Source: DAOTWA01 sp963702935
GTDB taxonomy: Bacteria; Chloroflexota; Anaerolineae; Anaerolineales; Anaerolineaceae
Length of the DNA: 64,000 nucleotides
NCBI GenBank assembly: GCA_963702935.1
Contig: OY969772.1
Coordinates: 4,774,001-4,838,000 of the forward strand
Direction of reading: 5' to 3'
How positions within the stretch are numbered: the first letter of the stretch is position 1; each line of letters starts with the position of its first letter. Below are positions 16,761-25,943 of the stretch, one piece after another. Position numbers and translations under genes: made by a program. The notes under the pieces are model-generated. The model ran no database searches, had not been told where the DNA came from, and worked only from the letters and a program-made list of their open reading frames with translations.

Positions 16761-18162
16761 GAACCTTAACAATCGAAGCAGAAGACCAAAATCGGCTTTA
16801 CGAGCTTGCCGAAGCGCGGTCAAGCGCCATTTTCGCCTTTTTGACGACCGGGAAACGCTTTCTGGGAGGCGGCTGGACGCCTTTCGAGCGACCATTTCCT
16901 TTTCCAGCGGGTCTGGGTGAACGAGCCGGTGAACCCAACTTCACCAAATATCCGAAAGCCACGCGCTGGACTTGCCCGGGGGTTCGTTTCGTGGCTTCGC
17001 GTGCGGCCGCCTGGGGATACCAGGCCTGAGCAACCAAGTCCACGCCTTCCCGCATCAGGAGCAGCTGCCAGAAAGCCAGCGCGCACAGCCACATCCAATG
17101 ATCGGTTGAGACAGTTTGGGTGGACTGATTGGCGTTCAGCCCGAGATGCTGCTTGGCAAATCGAAAAAAGTGTTCGATCGCAAAGCGCCAGAGATACATA
17201 CAGCACAAATCCTTGAGCGCCACCGTTTCCGGACCGGTCCAGAATAACCACATCGGGCGTTGATAGCGCGGCGTACCATCAGCACGCAGAAACTGAACAC
17301 GTAGCACCAGCCCAACCAGCTCTGGCAGTTTCTTCAAGTGTAAGCCATGCCAGGCCGTCAGCACCACCGTTTGCTGTCCGAGCAAGAAAGTTTCATTGCG
17401 ATCCGCCGATCGGGAGGGTGTCGAAAGCTTGAAGCGAGCGCCGTGTTTGGCCGGTGCGCCGCGCTGACCTTTCTTGCGCGGCTTGGGACGCTCATAAAAA
17501 ACACTGTTGCCACGCACCCGGACTAAGGCGACCACCGTTTTGACCAGCAGAAAGACCGCCAGGAAAAGGTGACTGCCATACAAGCTGTCGGCCACCACCA
17601 CTTTGGAATGTTTATTGCGCGCATCCAGCTCTTGCACCTGAATAGCGGCGACCTGGTTATCGGTCAGGGCGGTTTCAACGCGCTGGACATCCACCGGAGC
17701 GACCCACGAACTGCCCCAACGGATCAGGCGCACTAACCACGAATACTTATGTCCATAGCGCACGGGTTCATCTTTCTGCGCTTTCAGCGAGCCACGATCT
17801 TCCAGCGTTTCCGCTTCCGGTCGTTCGTTGGGTGTGCTGTCCACTGCATACACTTCATAGCCAGCGATCGTTTCGCTGTCAGTGGGTTGGTGGCTGTGCA
17901 AGCTGTTCATCAGTTGGTCAAAGTCGAACTCGCATTCCAGCAATGTGTCGAAGATTGAGCTGAATTTCCGGCGGAAGGGCTGCTCTTCACTCAATGCCAC
18001 AGGCGATTCAACATGACCAGCTACCGTGAGCGCATCCAGTAGGTCTAGAAATGCATCTCCGCGTTTGATGATACTTTGGTATACTGCTTCTCGGAATTGT
18101 TGGATTGGCATCATCTTGGTCGATTATGCTTTTACCAGCAATTCCACTTTTTGTTAAGGTGC
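16761..18162 (-). mobile_element. Insertion sequence with an IS4-superfamily-type DDE transposase
   Basis: About 1.4 kb bounded by short inverted ends: GAACCTTAACAA (16761-16772) against TTGTTAAGGTGC (18151-18162), 11 of 12 matching. The single transposase gene fills the element. No clear target duplication could be read. The IS has inserted between the double-HTH regulator and an older IS remnant, a small mobile-element hot spot. Confidence 0.65.
16798..18114 (-). CDS. DDE transposase (IS4 superfamily, IS701-like)
   Basis: This 438-residue protein carries the expected acidic triad in context: VDSTPN (first Asp), VVADSLYGS (second Asp) and WRFAIEHFFRFAKQHLG (Glu, in the Y/W-R-x-x-x-E-x-x-x-R/K-like signature). 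It is basic at the C-terminus. The frame is intact with ATG at 18114, so the element may still be active. It cuts and pastes the surrounding 1.4-kb IS. The family within the IS4 superfamily is uncertain. Confidence 0.85.
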   Translation of the reverse strand: MMPIQQFREAVYQSIIKRGDAFLDLLDALTVAGHVESPVALSEEQPFRRKFSSIFDTLLECEFDFDQLMNSLHSHQPTDSETIAGYEVYAVDSTPNERPEAETLEDRGSLKAQKDEPVRYGHKYSWLVRLIRWGSSWVAPVDVQRVETALTDNQVAAIQVQELDARNKHSKVVVADSLYGSHLFLAVFLLVKTVVALVRVRGNSVFYERPKPRKKGQRGAPAKHGARFKLSTPSRSADRNETFLLGQQTVVLTAWHGLHLKKLPELVGLVLRVQFLRADGTPRYQRPMWLFWTGPETVALKDLCCMYLWRFAIEHFFRFAKQHLGLNANQSTQTVSTDHWMWLCALAFWQLLLMREGVDLVAQAWYPQAAAREATKRTPGQVQRVAFGYLVKLGSPARSPRPAGKGNGRSKGVQPPPRKRFPVVKKAKMALDRASASS

Positions 18163-18209
18163 GGTGCTTACTCTTCGAACTCTAAACTCAAGTTATTATC
18201 TACCCTTCA

Positions 18210-18365
18210 TTATATATATGCCAGGGGAGGTTGGCAAACCCATTTAAGGCCGAGCAAGAACAGGGCAACAGTCAACATCGCCGTATATCTATCGGCCCGT
18301 TTCTCATAACGGGTCGTCACGCAGATCGGGGCGATGAAGGGAGCTTTCAAGTTGGAAAGAACGGC
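18210..18365 (-). pseudogene. C-terminal remnant of an IS5-type transposase
   Basis: A minus-strand frame ending at TAA 18210 reads LKAPFIAPICVTTRYEKR then ADRYTAMLTVALFLLGLKWV, the typical end of IS5-type transposases (TRYDKLA...). Nothing upstream continues it. The remaining 18366-18462 bases hold no gene. Confidence 0.55.
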
Positions 18366-18462
18366 TCGAAATTAAAGCCCAGAGTCGCACGCTGTTTCCG
18401 GGCAAGGCCGAAATATCCGACCGGGAATCGATGCGCACAAAGGGAAAAGCCTGCCCGGCGAA

Positions 18463-19515
18463 TCAGGGCTCGCGGGGCAGCGCCCAGAGCTTTTCCGGCG
18501 GCAAGTAGAGGCGCAGGGCGTCGCCTGGCCGGTAACGCCCGGCCACCTCAGCTTCGGCCAGCACTTCGAATAGCATCTGGCCGGCGCGGACTTTCAGGCT
18601 CGTGCGCGTCCCGGTGAAGAGACAAGACTGTACCTGCCCCTCCACAACGTTCTCGCTGATTTGATGATCGCTGACGATGTGAACATTCTCCGGGCGAATG
18701 ACAAGCTGCAGCGGGCCGGCGGGAAGGGGATTTTCCGCCACGCGAAAATCGCCCAGAGGAGTGCAGACGGCCGGGCCACGGGCAGTACCGGGGAAGATGT
18801 TGTTGGCTCCGAAGAAGCGCGCCACCCCCTGGTTGGCGGGACGCTCGTAGAAGGCACGCGGCTCGTCCACTTGCTGCAAAGCGCCCGCCAGCAGCAAGGC
18901 GATCCGGTCGGCTACCATCACGGCTTCCTGCTGGTCGTGGGTGACGAACAGGGTGGTGATGCCCTGCCGGCGCTGCAGGTCGCAGATCAGCTCGCGCATC
19001 TCGTCGCGCAAGTGGGCGTCCAGGCTGGAAAGCGGCTCGTCGAGCAGCAGCACGCGGGGCTGCACCACCAGGGCGCGCGCCAGAGCCACGCGCTGCTGCT
19101 GGCCGCCGGAGAGCTGAGCGGGCTTGCGCTCCGCGTAGCCGCTCATTTGCACCATTTCCAACATGCCGGCCACCTTGCGCCGCATCTCCGCGCGAGACTC
19201 GCCGCGCACCTTCAGGCCGAAGGCCACGTTCTCGCCGACGGTCAGATAAGGAAAGAGCAACTGGCTTTGAAAGACCATCACCGCCCCGCGCCGCTCGGCG
19301 GGCAGGGACAGCACCGAGGCCCCATCGAAGCGGATCTCCCCGGCAGTCGGCGCCAGCAGGCCGGCGATCATCTTGAGCAGGGTGGTCTTACCGCAGCCGG
19401 AAGGCCCCAACAAGGCGGTGATCTTCCCGCTGGGAATTTCCAGGGAGACGTCGTCCACCGCGTTTTGGCCGGGCACGAACTGCCGGGTAAGGTGTTGCAG
19501 GGACACCTGGGTCAT
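18463..19515 (-). CDS. ABC importer ATPase (YnjD/PotA-like)
   Basis: This 350-residue ATPase has Walker A GPSGCGKTT, Q-loop VFQSQLLFPYLTV, signature LSGGQQQRVALARAL, Walker B VLLLDEPLSSLD and switch VTHDQQEA, followed by a C-terminal TOBE-like domain (about 270-345, LQLVIRPENVHIV). It powers the importer whose two permeases and binding protein lie directly upstream. The start at 19515 (MTQVSLQHL) overlaps the permease stop by 4 bases; a longer frame to 19575 is an artefact of that overlap. It is the last gene of the riboswitch-led operon. Confidence 0.9.
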   Translation of the reverse strand: MTQVSLQHLTRQFVPGQNAVDDVSLEIPSGKITALLGPSGCGKTTLLKMIAGLLAPTAGEIRFDGASVLSLPAERRGAVMVFQSQLLFPYLTVGENVAFGLKVRGESRAEMRRKVAGMLEMVQMSGYAERKPAQLSGGQQQRVALARALVVQPRVLLLDEPLSSLDAHLRDEMRELICDLQRRQGITTLFVTHDQQEAVMVADRIALLLAGALQQVDEPRAFYERPANQGVARFFGANNIFPGTARGPAVCTPLGDFRVAENPLPAGPLQLVIRPENVHIVSDHQISENVVEGQVQSCLFTGTRTSLKVRAGQMLFEVLAEAEVAGRYRPGDALRLYLPPEKLWALPREP

Positions 19516-20330
19516 AGTCTTCCCAGGCCGCCCAGGGCGGCAGGCCCCCCGGCCAGGTAACGCGAGGCCACCCACAGGATCAGCGCGGCGGGCAAGATGA
19601 AAACCAGGGCCAACGCAGAGGCCACAGCGTAATCCCCGCTGTTGGCAAAGTTCAAGAGCAGCAAGGGAAGGGTAAGCACCTGGCCGCCGCCAATCAACAG
19701 GGTGAGCAGGTATTGGCCCCAGGAGACCATGAAGGCGAACAAGGCGGCCGCCACCAGGCCGGGGAAAATGGCCGGCAAGGTAACGTAGCGAAAGACCTGC
19801 CAGGGAGTGGCCCCCAGGGTACGGGCGACTTCTTCCGCCTCCAGGTTGAAATTGGCAAACACGGCGGAGAGCACCAATACCACGTAGGGCAGCACTGGGA
19901 TGAGATGCACCAGGATGACCCCTGCCAGAGTATCGGCCAGGCCGTAGCGGATGAAGACCAGGTGAATGCCCATGGCCGCCGCGAAGCCGGGCACGATGGC
20001 CGGAGCCAGGATAACAAACTGCACGATGGATTTACCGCGAAAGCGGTGAAGGCCCAGGGCACGGCCAGCCGGCAGCCCCACCAGCAGCGAAAGCCAGGTC
20101 ACGGCAAAGCCGATTTCCAGGCTGGTGAGGGTGGCTTTAAAAAGCTGCGCTCCCGGCGAGAGCAGGTAGCGCCAGGCGCGCAGGCCCCAGGCCTGGGGCA
20201 GCAGGGAGGGGAACAGCCAGCGCTGGCTGAAGGACCACAAGAGCTGGGGCAGGAAGGGCAATAACAGAGCAGCCAGCAACAGGGCAACCAGCCCTCCCTT
20301 GAAGATTCGCTTTCCCCGGCCGCCGTTCAT
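19512..20330 (-). CDS. ABC importer permease, second subunit
   Basis: This 272-residue protein has about six membrane helices and the EAA loop (EVARTLGATPWQVFRYVTLPAIFPG) that docks on the ATPase. The layout matches PotC/ThiP-half permeases. It overlaps both neighbours by 4 bases, so it is translationally coupled. With the preceding permease it forms a heterodimer; in E. coli the homologous YnjC is a single fused protein, so here the halves are separate. Confidence 0.88.
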   Translation of the reverse strand: MNGGRGKRIFKGGLVALLLAALLLPFLPQLLWSFSQRWLFPSLLPQAWGLRAWRYLLSPGAQLFKATLTSLEIGFAVTWLSLLVGLPAGRALGLHRFRGKSIVQFVILAPAIVPGFAAAMGIHLVFIRYGLADTLAGVILVHLIPVLPYVVLVLSAVFANFNLEAEEVARTLGATPWQVFRYVTLPAIFPGLVAAALFAFMVSWGQYLLTLLIGGGQVLTLPLLLLNFANSGDYAVASALALVFILPAALILWVASRYLAGGPAALGGLGRL

Positions 20331-21238
20331 CGCTCCCCCAGACGCATGTACAGCCAGACCAGGAAGGAAGCTACCACGGCGATGAAGACGCTGAGCGCCA
20401 TAGCTTCCGGGCGGGCTGCCAGGTCCACCCGATTGTATTCGCGATAAGCCATCACCGGCAGCAGGGACGGCGAGCGCTGGCCAAGCAGGTAGGGCACCTC
20501 ATAGCCGCCGAAGGCGAAGGCAAACAGCAGCACCGAAGAGGAAATCAGCGCCGGACGCAACAGCGGCAGGGTCACGTAGCGGAAGCGCTGCCAGGCGCCG
20601 GCGCCCAACGTGCCGGCGGTGGCCTCGTAATCCTCGCCCAGCGAGTGCAAGGCCGCCAAAAGGATCACGCCGGTGAAAACCGAGGCCTTCCAGGTATATT
20701 CCAGGATGATGCCGATACACAGGGGGTCGAACACCAACGCCGGAAAATCGGCGGGCGAGCGGATCTGGCCGGCAACCAGCGCCAGGCGCGCCAGCAGCCC
20801 GCTTTGCGAGAAGAGCAGCAAGACGCCCAGCGCGCCGACGGTATGCGGCAAAGGCAGGTTGAGCTGGTAGAGAAACACGACCCAATGCCGCCCGGCGCGC
20901 AACACGCTGCGCAGGAGCAGCGCCCCGGCCACGGCCAGGAACGTGCTGAGCGCCGTCGAAGCCAGAGATACCCAGGCGGTCAGCAACAGCCCGCCGTAGA
21001 AATCCGGGCGGGTGAAGAGCGCGCGATAGGCGTCCAGGGAGATACGCGTCAGGCCCGCCTCGGGGAGGTAGCCCAGGCTCTGCAAGAGCGCCAGGGCCAG
21101 CCCGCCCAGGTACAACGCGGCGATCAGGAACAGGGCCGGGCCGAGGAGCAAGGCCAGGCGCAGGGGGCTGGCAGCCGGCGAGCCGGCTGCCAGCCCCCTG
21201 CGCGGCCCTCCCAGGAAGCTATTGACCCTGCAGGACAT
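20327..21238 (-). CDS. ABC importer permease, first subunit
   Basis: About 303 residues with ATG at 21238 (MSCRVNSFLGG), overlapping the binding-protein stop by 20 bases; the longer frame from 21529 is only a shadow of that gene. Six membrane helices and the EAA loop TAGTLGAGAWQRFRYVTLP are visible. It forms the channel with the next permease. A Gly/Ala-rich N-terminus precedes the first helix (LRLALLLGPALFLIAALYLG). Confidence 0.88.
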   Translation of the reverse strand: MSCRVNSFLGGPRRGLAAGSPAASPLRLALLLGPALFLIAALYLGGLALALLQSLGYLPEAGLTRISLDAYRALFTRPDFYGGLLLTAWVSLASTALSTFLAVAGALLLRSVLRAGRHWVVFLYQLNLPLPHTVGALGVLLLFSQSGLLARLALVAGQIRSPADFPALVFDPLCIGIILEYTWKASVFTGVILLAALHSLGEDYEATAGTLGAGAWQRFRYVTLPLLRPALISSSVLLFAFAFGGYEVPYLLGQRSPSLLPVMAYREYNRVDLAARPEAMALSVFIAVVASFLVWLYMRLGER

Positions 21239-22523
21239 ATTTCTCCCAGCCCCCTTCGATGGCAGTGAGCCAATCGGCTCCCAGCTCAGGCAGGCGATGG
21301 GCGGCCAGCTCCGCGTCCGGCAGGGTAGCTTCACCCCGCGGCAGCCCGGCAAATTTGGCCTGCCATTCGGCGGGCAGGCGGATGGGGTCGAGCGCGGTGA
21401 GATCGCCCCAGCCCTGGGGGTCGGCCTTGCTGTATTGCGCTTCGGGTGAGAGCAAAAAGTTTGCCGCCACCATGGCTGCGGCCTTATGGGCCGCATTGAA
21501 GGGAATGGCCAGGTAATTTGTGTTGGCAAGGGTGCCGTCGGAGAAGACGAAGGTACGGGCGGTGGATGGATAGCGACCCTGGGCGATCAGGCTGGAGGCT
21601 TCCGCCGGGGTATAGGTCATATCGAAATCGATCTCGCCGTTGGCGAACAGATCCTGCATACGGGTGCGATTCTCCGGATAGGTCTCGCCGCCACGCCACA
21701 AGTAGGGCTGGACGGCTTTCAACGCGTCCCAGCAGGGGGCAAACTTTTCGGCAAAGAGCTGCGCGTCGAAATCTCCCAGGAATTGCTGATAGCCGCCGCT
21801 GTAGGCATAGCACACCAGGCGCACGAAAGCGCTGCCGGTGAAATCGGGCGGGGCGGCATAAGTGAAGCGGCCCGGGTGGGCCTGCGCCCAGGCGAACAAG
21901 TCCGCCACGCTGGCCGGCGGCTCGGCCACCCGAGCACTATCGTACACCAGGACGAGCTGCGCCTTGCCGTAGGGCGATTCGTAACCCTCCACCGGATAGC
22001 CAAAGTCATAGGCCACACTGGGATCCTGCGCGTTCACGTAAACCGCGTTGGGCAGGAAGCCCGCCCAGGGGCCATACAGCAGATCCGCCTGGCGCATGCT
22101 GCGGAAATTTTCGCCGTTGATCCACATCAGGTCGATCGCGCCGTCCTGGTCTTTGCCGGCCACTTTCTCCCCCAGCACTTTGTTGACAGCGTCCACGATA
22201 TCGGTCACCGGCACCATGTTCAGGGTCACGCCATAACGCTGCTGGAGCGTACTGGCGGCGTAGCCGCTCACCCAGGTGTTGATGGTGTCGCTGCCTCCCC
22301 ACATATAGAAATTCACCGTCTGGCCGCGAGCCTCGGCAAGGATATCGGACCATTCCCGGCCGGCATACCCCGGCGGAGGGGTAGCGCCAGGCGGGGATTG
22401 CTCCGGCAAGACGGTAGGCGCTGCGGTTTCTGTCCGGGAAGCGACGGCGGCGCCGGGCGCGCAGGCGCTCAATAGTAGCAACGACAGCAACAGCAGGGTT
22501 AAAGCGGCCTTCTTCTCAAGCAT
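21219..22523 (-). CDS. ynjB: Substrate-binding lipoprotein of a YnjB-like ABC importer
   Basis: This 434-residue protein has a lipoprotein signal (LLLLSAC), then WSDILAEARGQTVNFYMWGGSD, DLMWINGENFRSM, VTYP-like FTYAAPPDFTGSAF and QPYLWRGG, which match from memory the E. coli YnjB protein almost block for block, including FLLSPEAQ and KADPQGWGDLTALDP near the end. The ligand of YnjB is not established. Here the importer sits behind a probable Moco/Tuco riboswitch with FmdE, DUF364, a kinase-like protein and a nucleoside hydrolase. I infer a ligand tied to molybdenum/tungsten cofactor supply rather than polyamine or iron. Confidence 0.85.
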   Translation of the reverse strand: MLEKKAALTLLLLSLLLLSACAPGAAVASRTETAAPTVLPEQSPPGATPPPGYAGREWSDILAEARGQTVNFYMWGGSDTINTWVSGYAASTLQQRYGVTLNMVPVTDIVDAVNKVLGEKVAGKDQDGAIDLMWINGENFRSMRQADLLYGPWAGFLPNAVYVNAQDPSVAYDFGYPVEGYESPYGKAQLVLVYDSARVAEPPASVADLFAWAQAHPGRFTYAAPPDFTGSAFVRLVCYAYSGGYQQFLGDFDAQLFAEKFAPCWDALKAVQPYLWRGGETYPENRTRMQDLFANGEIDFDMTYTPAEASSLIAQGRYPSTARTFVFSDGTLANTNYLAIPFNAAHKAAAMVAANFLLSPEAQYSKADPQGWGDLTALDPIRLPAEWQAKFAGLPRGEATLPDAELAAHRLPELGADWLTAIEGGWEKYVLQGQ

Positions 22524-22541
22524 CCTATCTCTCCATTGTAT

Positions 22542-23420
22542 TCAGATCAAGCCTCGCGTTCCACCGGTGCGTTCCCAGGCTTCAAAAAGGACGGATTTAA
22601 AACGGGCCAGGTCCGCAATGCAGGAAGGCAGGTTGACGGTGCGGCGGCGGTCCTCACGGGGGGAAACGAGCAGCGCACCCTGGCACAGGTCGGCGAGCGT
22701 CGAAGTAATGGCTACCTCGCAGCGGTCGAACAGCTCGGGGAAAGAAAGGAAGACGGCCGGCAGAAGGTCCCACAGGTAAAACTCTGCTCCGCCAAAAGAA
22801 GTGTCAAAGGCCAGCAGCCAGTTGCACAGGCTGCGGCGCAGTTTTTCGTCGAGAAAGCGCGCCCGCTTCAAATCATTCCAGCCAAAACGAGCCCCCAGGC
22901 AAACCTGGGCGCTCATCAGGGTGAGCGGGCAGGCAGCGTTCAGTAACACCCAGGCCGCCTGGGGATCGGCAGAGAAATTCAGCTCGGCCAGCTCCTTCCC
23001 ACCGATGCGCAACGGCTCCAGAACGCCGCCCATACAAACCACCTGGCGCAGGTTGGAGAAAAAAGCGCGATCCAGCTCAGCAGCGGCGCGCAGGTTACTG
23101 AGAGGGCCGGTAGCCAGCAGGGTGATCTCACCCGGCTGAGCGGCCGCCGATTGCGCCAGGAAGCGCGCGGCGGGTGTGGCCCCGGCGCCGGCTTTGGCCG
23201 CGCCCGCCAACACTGGCAAGTCCGTCCGGGCATAATCCCGCAGCAATTGCCTGGTCTGGGCATAGGTTTGTTCGCCGGCGCCGTTGCCGAACACAGTGGT
23301 CACGCCCAGCAATTGGAGATCGGGCCGGCCCAGGAGGTAAAGCAACGCCAGGCCGTCGTCAACCTCCTTGAAGGGCAAGCCCAGGGTGTTATCGCAATCG
23401 AAGATGATCTTTTGGCTCAT
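22542..23420 (-). CDS. Inosine-uridine-type nucleoside hydrolase (IunH family)
   Basis: This 292-residue protein starts MSQKIIFDCDNT, a variant of the DxDxxxDD calcium motif (DCDNTLGLPFKEVDDG), followed by LLGVTTVFGN and LATGPLSNL and QVVCMGG, all standard for nucleoside hydrolases. The family splits the N-glycosidic bond of nucleosides to base and ribose. The start at 23420 overlaps the phosphotransferase stop by 4 bases. A nucleoside hydrolase in a Moco-riboswitch operon is odd; dinucleotide forms of the cofactor carry a guanosine or cytidine, so a role in cofactor breakdown or salvage is conceivable but unproven. Confidence 0.85.
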   Translation of the reverse strand: MSQKIIFDCDNTLGLPFKEVDDGLALLYLLGRPDLQLLGVTTVFGNGAGEQTYAQTRQLLRDYARTDLPVLAGAAKAGAGATPAARFLAQSAAAQPGEITLLATGPLSNLRAAAELDRAFFSNLRQVVCMGGVLEPLRIGGKELAELNFSADPQAAWVLLNAACPLTLMSAQVCLGARFGWNDLKRARFLDEKLRRSLCNWLLAFDTSFGGAEFYLWDLLPAVFLSFPELFDRCEVAITSTLADLCQGALLVSPREDRRRTVNLPSCIADLARFKSVLFEAWERTGGTRGLI

Positions 23421-24439
23421 GTCAGATAAGGATCGAACAGGCTGCGCAGGAAATCCAGGCGCAGATACTCTTCCATTTTGTGAAAGGTGTCCGCATTGCG
23501 CAAGGCGTGGCCACCGGTCTGGTACAGCACCCAGGCCATGGCCGACCAGCACACGCCGCGCAAGCAGTTGAAGGGGTCCCGCAGGCGCACCCGCTCCTGG
23601 AGAGTATCGCGCAAATGGGCGTCGGGGATGCGGGCCCGGTAGGCCTCCAGGAAATCCCGGCGTTGAGCCGCCGAGAGGCGCCAGCCGGTCTTCCACAGGG
23701 TGGTGGTAGGCACGCAGAAATGGGAAAGATCCTGCGAGGGGTCGCCCCACAGGGGTTTTTCCCAATCCACCAGCTTGAGGGTGCCCCGACGGCGGTTGGC
23801 GATGAAATTCCCGGAGTTCACTTCGGTGTTGATGACACAGCACCAGGGGTCGGCCAGGAAATAATCCTCCTGCCGGCGGGCCTCGGCGGCCCAGGCCAGC
23901 ACCGCAGCCAGGTAGTCACGCACGGAGGGATCGGCCAGCTCCGACTCCAGGTAAACGGGCAGCATACGCGCGCATTCGGCGTAGGTCATGCTCAAGGGGC
24001 GCTCCTCGCGGATGAGCGGGTTATCCTCGACGCCGATTGCCTGAGTATGGATGCGGGCGAAAACGCCGGCAGCGGCTTCCAGGTCGCGGCTGTAATCCAG
24101 CTTGCCTCCCGGCAGGTATTCCATGACCAGCACGCCCCGGGGAAGCAGCGCGCGGCTGTCATCGAGATAGTAGGGGCGAGGAGTGACGCCGCTACCCTCC
24201 AGCAGCTTCAAAGCGCGGTATTCGTAGCTGATCTGGTCTTCCCGGCCGATCTGCGTGCCCACGTTCACCCGGAAGACCCATTTGCGCCGCCCCTGGCAGA
24301 TCAGATAGTTCAGGTTGTACTCCCCGCCCGCCAGGGGGCGCACCTCCAGCGGCTGCCCGGCGCGCCAGCCGGGCAGGGAGCTGAGGTCCACGCGGGCCAG
24401 GTAAGCGGCCGCACCTGGCAAGAACTGCCCCAGATCCAT
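23417..24439 (-). CDS. Aminoglycoside/choline-kinase-like phosphotransferase with altered catalytic loop
   Basis: This 340-residue protein of the APH fold has an N-lobe reading YNLNYLICQGRRKWVFRVN and a C-lobe loop CCVINTEVNSGNFIA then LVDWEKPLWGDPSQDL. The usual catalytic HxDxxxxN is here NTEVNSGN: Glu stands at the Asp position and Asn replaces His, while the metal-binding Asp of LVDWE is kept. Activity is therefore uncertain. Neighbours suggest a small-molecule kinase, perhaps of a nucleoside or pterin alcohol imported by the ABC system. Gene overlap and a 4-bp gap to DUF364 place it in the operon. Confidence 0.72.
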   Translation of the reverse strand: MDLGQFLPGAAAYLARVDLSSLPGWRAGQPLEVRPLAGGEYNLNYLICQGRRKWVFRVNVGTQIGREDQISYEYRALKLLEGSGVTPRPYYLDDSRALLPRGVLVMEYLPGGKLDYSRDLEAAAGVFARIHTQAIGVEDNPLIREERPLSMTYAECARMLPVYLESELADPSVRDYLAAVLAWAAEARRQEDYFLADPWCCVINTEVNSGNFIANRRRGTLKLVDWEKPLWGDPSQDLSHFCVPTTTLWKTGWRLSAAQRRDFLEAYRARIPDAHLRDTLQERVRLRDPFNCLRGVCWSAMAWVLYQTGGHALRNADTFHKMEEYLRLDFLRSLFDPYLT

Positions 24440-24443
24440 GCGC

Positions 24444-25211
24444 TCAGGCCGCTCTCCGGCTTCGAGCGCCGTCGCGTGAGAGGATCACCATACGCACGCC
24501 CAGCGCGAAGATCTGCTCGAGGTGCGTGCCCTCATCGACGGCCTTCACGACCGGCGGGATGTTCTCCACCACGGAGCCGCCCAGCAGGTCGATGCCGTAG
24601 TCGAAGAGCACCGGGCTGAGCAGCGTGCTGGGGCCCAGCATGACCACGTAGGCGCGCGGCGAGCACAGCTCCAACAGCCCCTCCAGGGTGCCGTTGATCA
24701 GGGTCATGCCGGTGAGGGCCACCACGTCGGCCTGCGGAATCACCTCCGGCGCCGCCGCGGCGGGGTAATCCCCCGGCTGGGGGCGCAGCTCGAGCACGTC
24801 CAGGCGCCCCACCTGCTCGCGCAGCTTGGAGACGAAAGGAAAATGCCCGATCATAGCCACACGCTTGCCTGCCCCGCGTTGGGCGATGACATCGCCGGCG
24901 TTGCAGTCCACCCAGCTCTGCGGCTGGCGCGGCAGCAAGGCGTTGATGGTGGCCACTCCCGCGCTGGCCAGGCGTAGATCCGGCTGGAAGACCAGGTCGC
25001 ATAATTCCCGCGCGGAGCGCATCCGCATGGTTCCCGGCAGCTCCACCGGGGCCTCGCGGATGAGCGAGTTGGGCCATACCGGGTTAGAAGCCAATCCACA
25101 GTTCAGGCACCCGTCCACCTGGGCGACAACGGCGGTCCAATGCTCCCCCAGGTGGATGCTCTTCACCGTGCCCTCGGGCAGGCTATCGATGACTTCTTGC
25201 AACATGCTCAT
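24444..25211 (-). CDS. DUF364 (DUF4213/DUF364) family protein
   Basis: This 255-residue protein has an N-terminal part (IHLGEHWTAVVAQVDGCLNCGLASNP) and a Rossmann-like C-terminal half (KRVAMIGHFPFV, DVVALTGMTLINGTLEGLLEL, YVVMLGPSTLLSPVLFDYGIDLLGGSVV). Family members commonly neighbour metal or metallocofactor uptake genes and are thought to bind metal or a metal chelate; this role is inferred. ATG 25211 has GGAGATGAATCAACA upstream; the longer frame to 25349 overlaps fmdE. It is second in the riboswitch operon. Confidence 0.78.
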   Translation of the reverse strand: MSMLQEVIDSLPEGTVKSIHLGEHWTAVVAQVDGCLNCGLASNPVWPNSLIREAPVELPGTMRMRSARELCDLVFQPDLRLASAGVATINALLPRQPQSWVDCNAGDVIAQRGAGKRVAMIGHFPFVSKLREQVGRLDVLELRPQPGDYPAAAAPEVIPQADVVALTGMTLINGTLEGLLELCSPRAYVVMLGPSTLLSPVLFDYGIDLLGGSVVENIPPVVKAVDEGTHLEQIFALGVRMVILSRDGARSRRAA

Positions 25212-25251
25212 TGTTGATTCATCTCCTACAGGTAAATTGATTCGGACGAGC

Positions 25252-25902
25252 TCAAGCCAACGATTCCCGGGATTCCAGGGCCGCACCGGCGATCGGGGAG
25301 AGCCACGTCTCCCGGTCAGACGGCTGGTCGAGGAATGTGTAGTAACCATCGCCCGCGCAGGAACGGCACAATACGCGGCCGCCCACCAGGACTTCGCGCT
25401 GGTTGGTAATCTCCTCCCCGCAGTCCTCGCAGATGGCGCGCAGCCCGTGCCGGCTGATGATCCGCTCCAACGAAACGGTCAGCTCGACGGGCCGCGCCAC
25501 GAACAATTCATCATCGGGCATGACCTGGTAAGCCTCCAACTGCGTGTGCCACGCGTCGGTGTTCTCGGGGGCATATTGTTCGGCGCGCTGGCGGCTGGCA
25601 GGGTGGGGCTTGATGCGTACGGCGCGGCCGGTGCGGGTGTCCACGAAGGTAGCGGCCATCTTGCCAAAATCCATTACCCGCAGGGTGCGGCGATCCACCC
25701 GGCAGCCGGTGGCGACTTCGATGCCACCCATGCCACAGCCGTCGCACTCCACGAAGGTGAACAGGCGTTTGTCCGCCTGGGGCAGATCCAGATCCAACAC
25801 CTTCCCCGCCAGGAGTCCCATGCGCACGCCCAGCACCTGGCGCGGGCAGAGGTGCGCGTGGCGAGCGGCAGATTGATTTAAGAGTTCTTGAAGTTTTTCC
25901 AT
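25252..25902 (-). CDS. fmdE: FmdE-family protein with C-terminal zinc finger
   Basis: This 216-residue protein has the FmdE core: HAHLCPRQVLGVRMGL (His17, Cys19), FVECDGCGMGGIEVATGCRVD (Cys53, Cys56, Cys67) and GKMAATFVD, plus a treble-clef finger Cys158-Cys161/Cys179-Cys182. FmdE accompanies tungsten/molybdenum formylmethanofuran dehydrogenases in methanogens, but in bacteria it is found alone near Mo/W genes and its activity is unknown. ATG 25902 follows AAAGGAGAACCGCATC. It is the first gene after the probable Moco riboswitch at 25944-26103, which fits the known association of that RNA class with fmdE. Confidence 0.85.
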   Translation of the reverse strand: MEKLQELLNQSAARHAHLCPRQVLGVRMGLLAGKVLDLDLPQADKRLFTFVECDGCGMGGIEVATGCRVDRRTLRVMDFGKMAATFVDTRTGRAVRIKPHPASRQRAEQYAPENTDAWHTQLEAYQVMPDDELFVARPVELTVSLERIISRHGLRAICEDCGEEITNQREVLVGGRVLCRSCAGDGYYTFLDQPSDRETWLSPIAGAALESRESLA

Positions 25903-25943
25903 GATGCGGTTCTCCTTTCCAATTCCTCCCGGCTTGCGCCGGG

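Noticed and set aside
18463..22523. Spermidine/putrescine or iron ABC importer
   Set aside because: The ATPase and permeases look PotABC-like in general, but the binding protein matches YnjB blocks rather than PotD or FbpA, and the riboswitch context is unrelated to polyamines.
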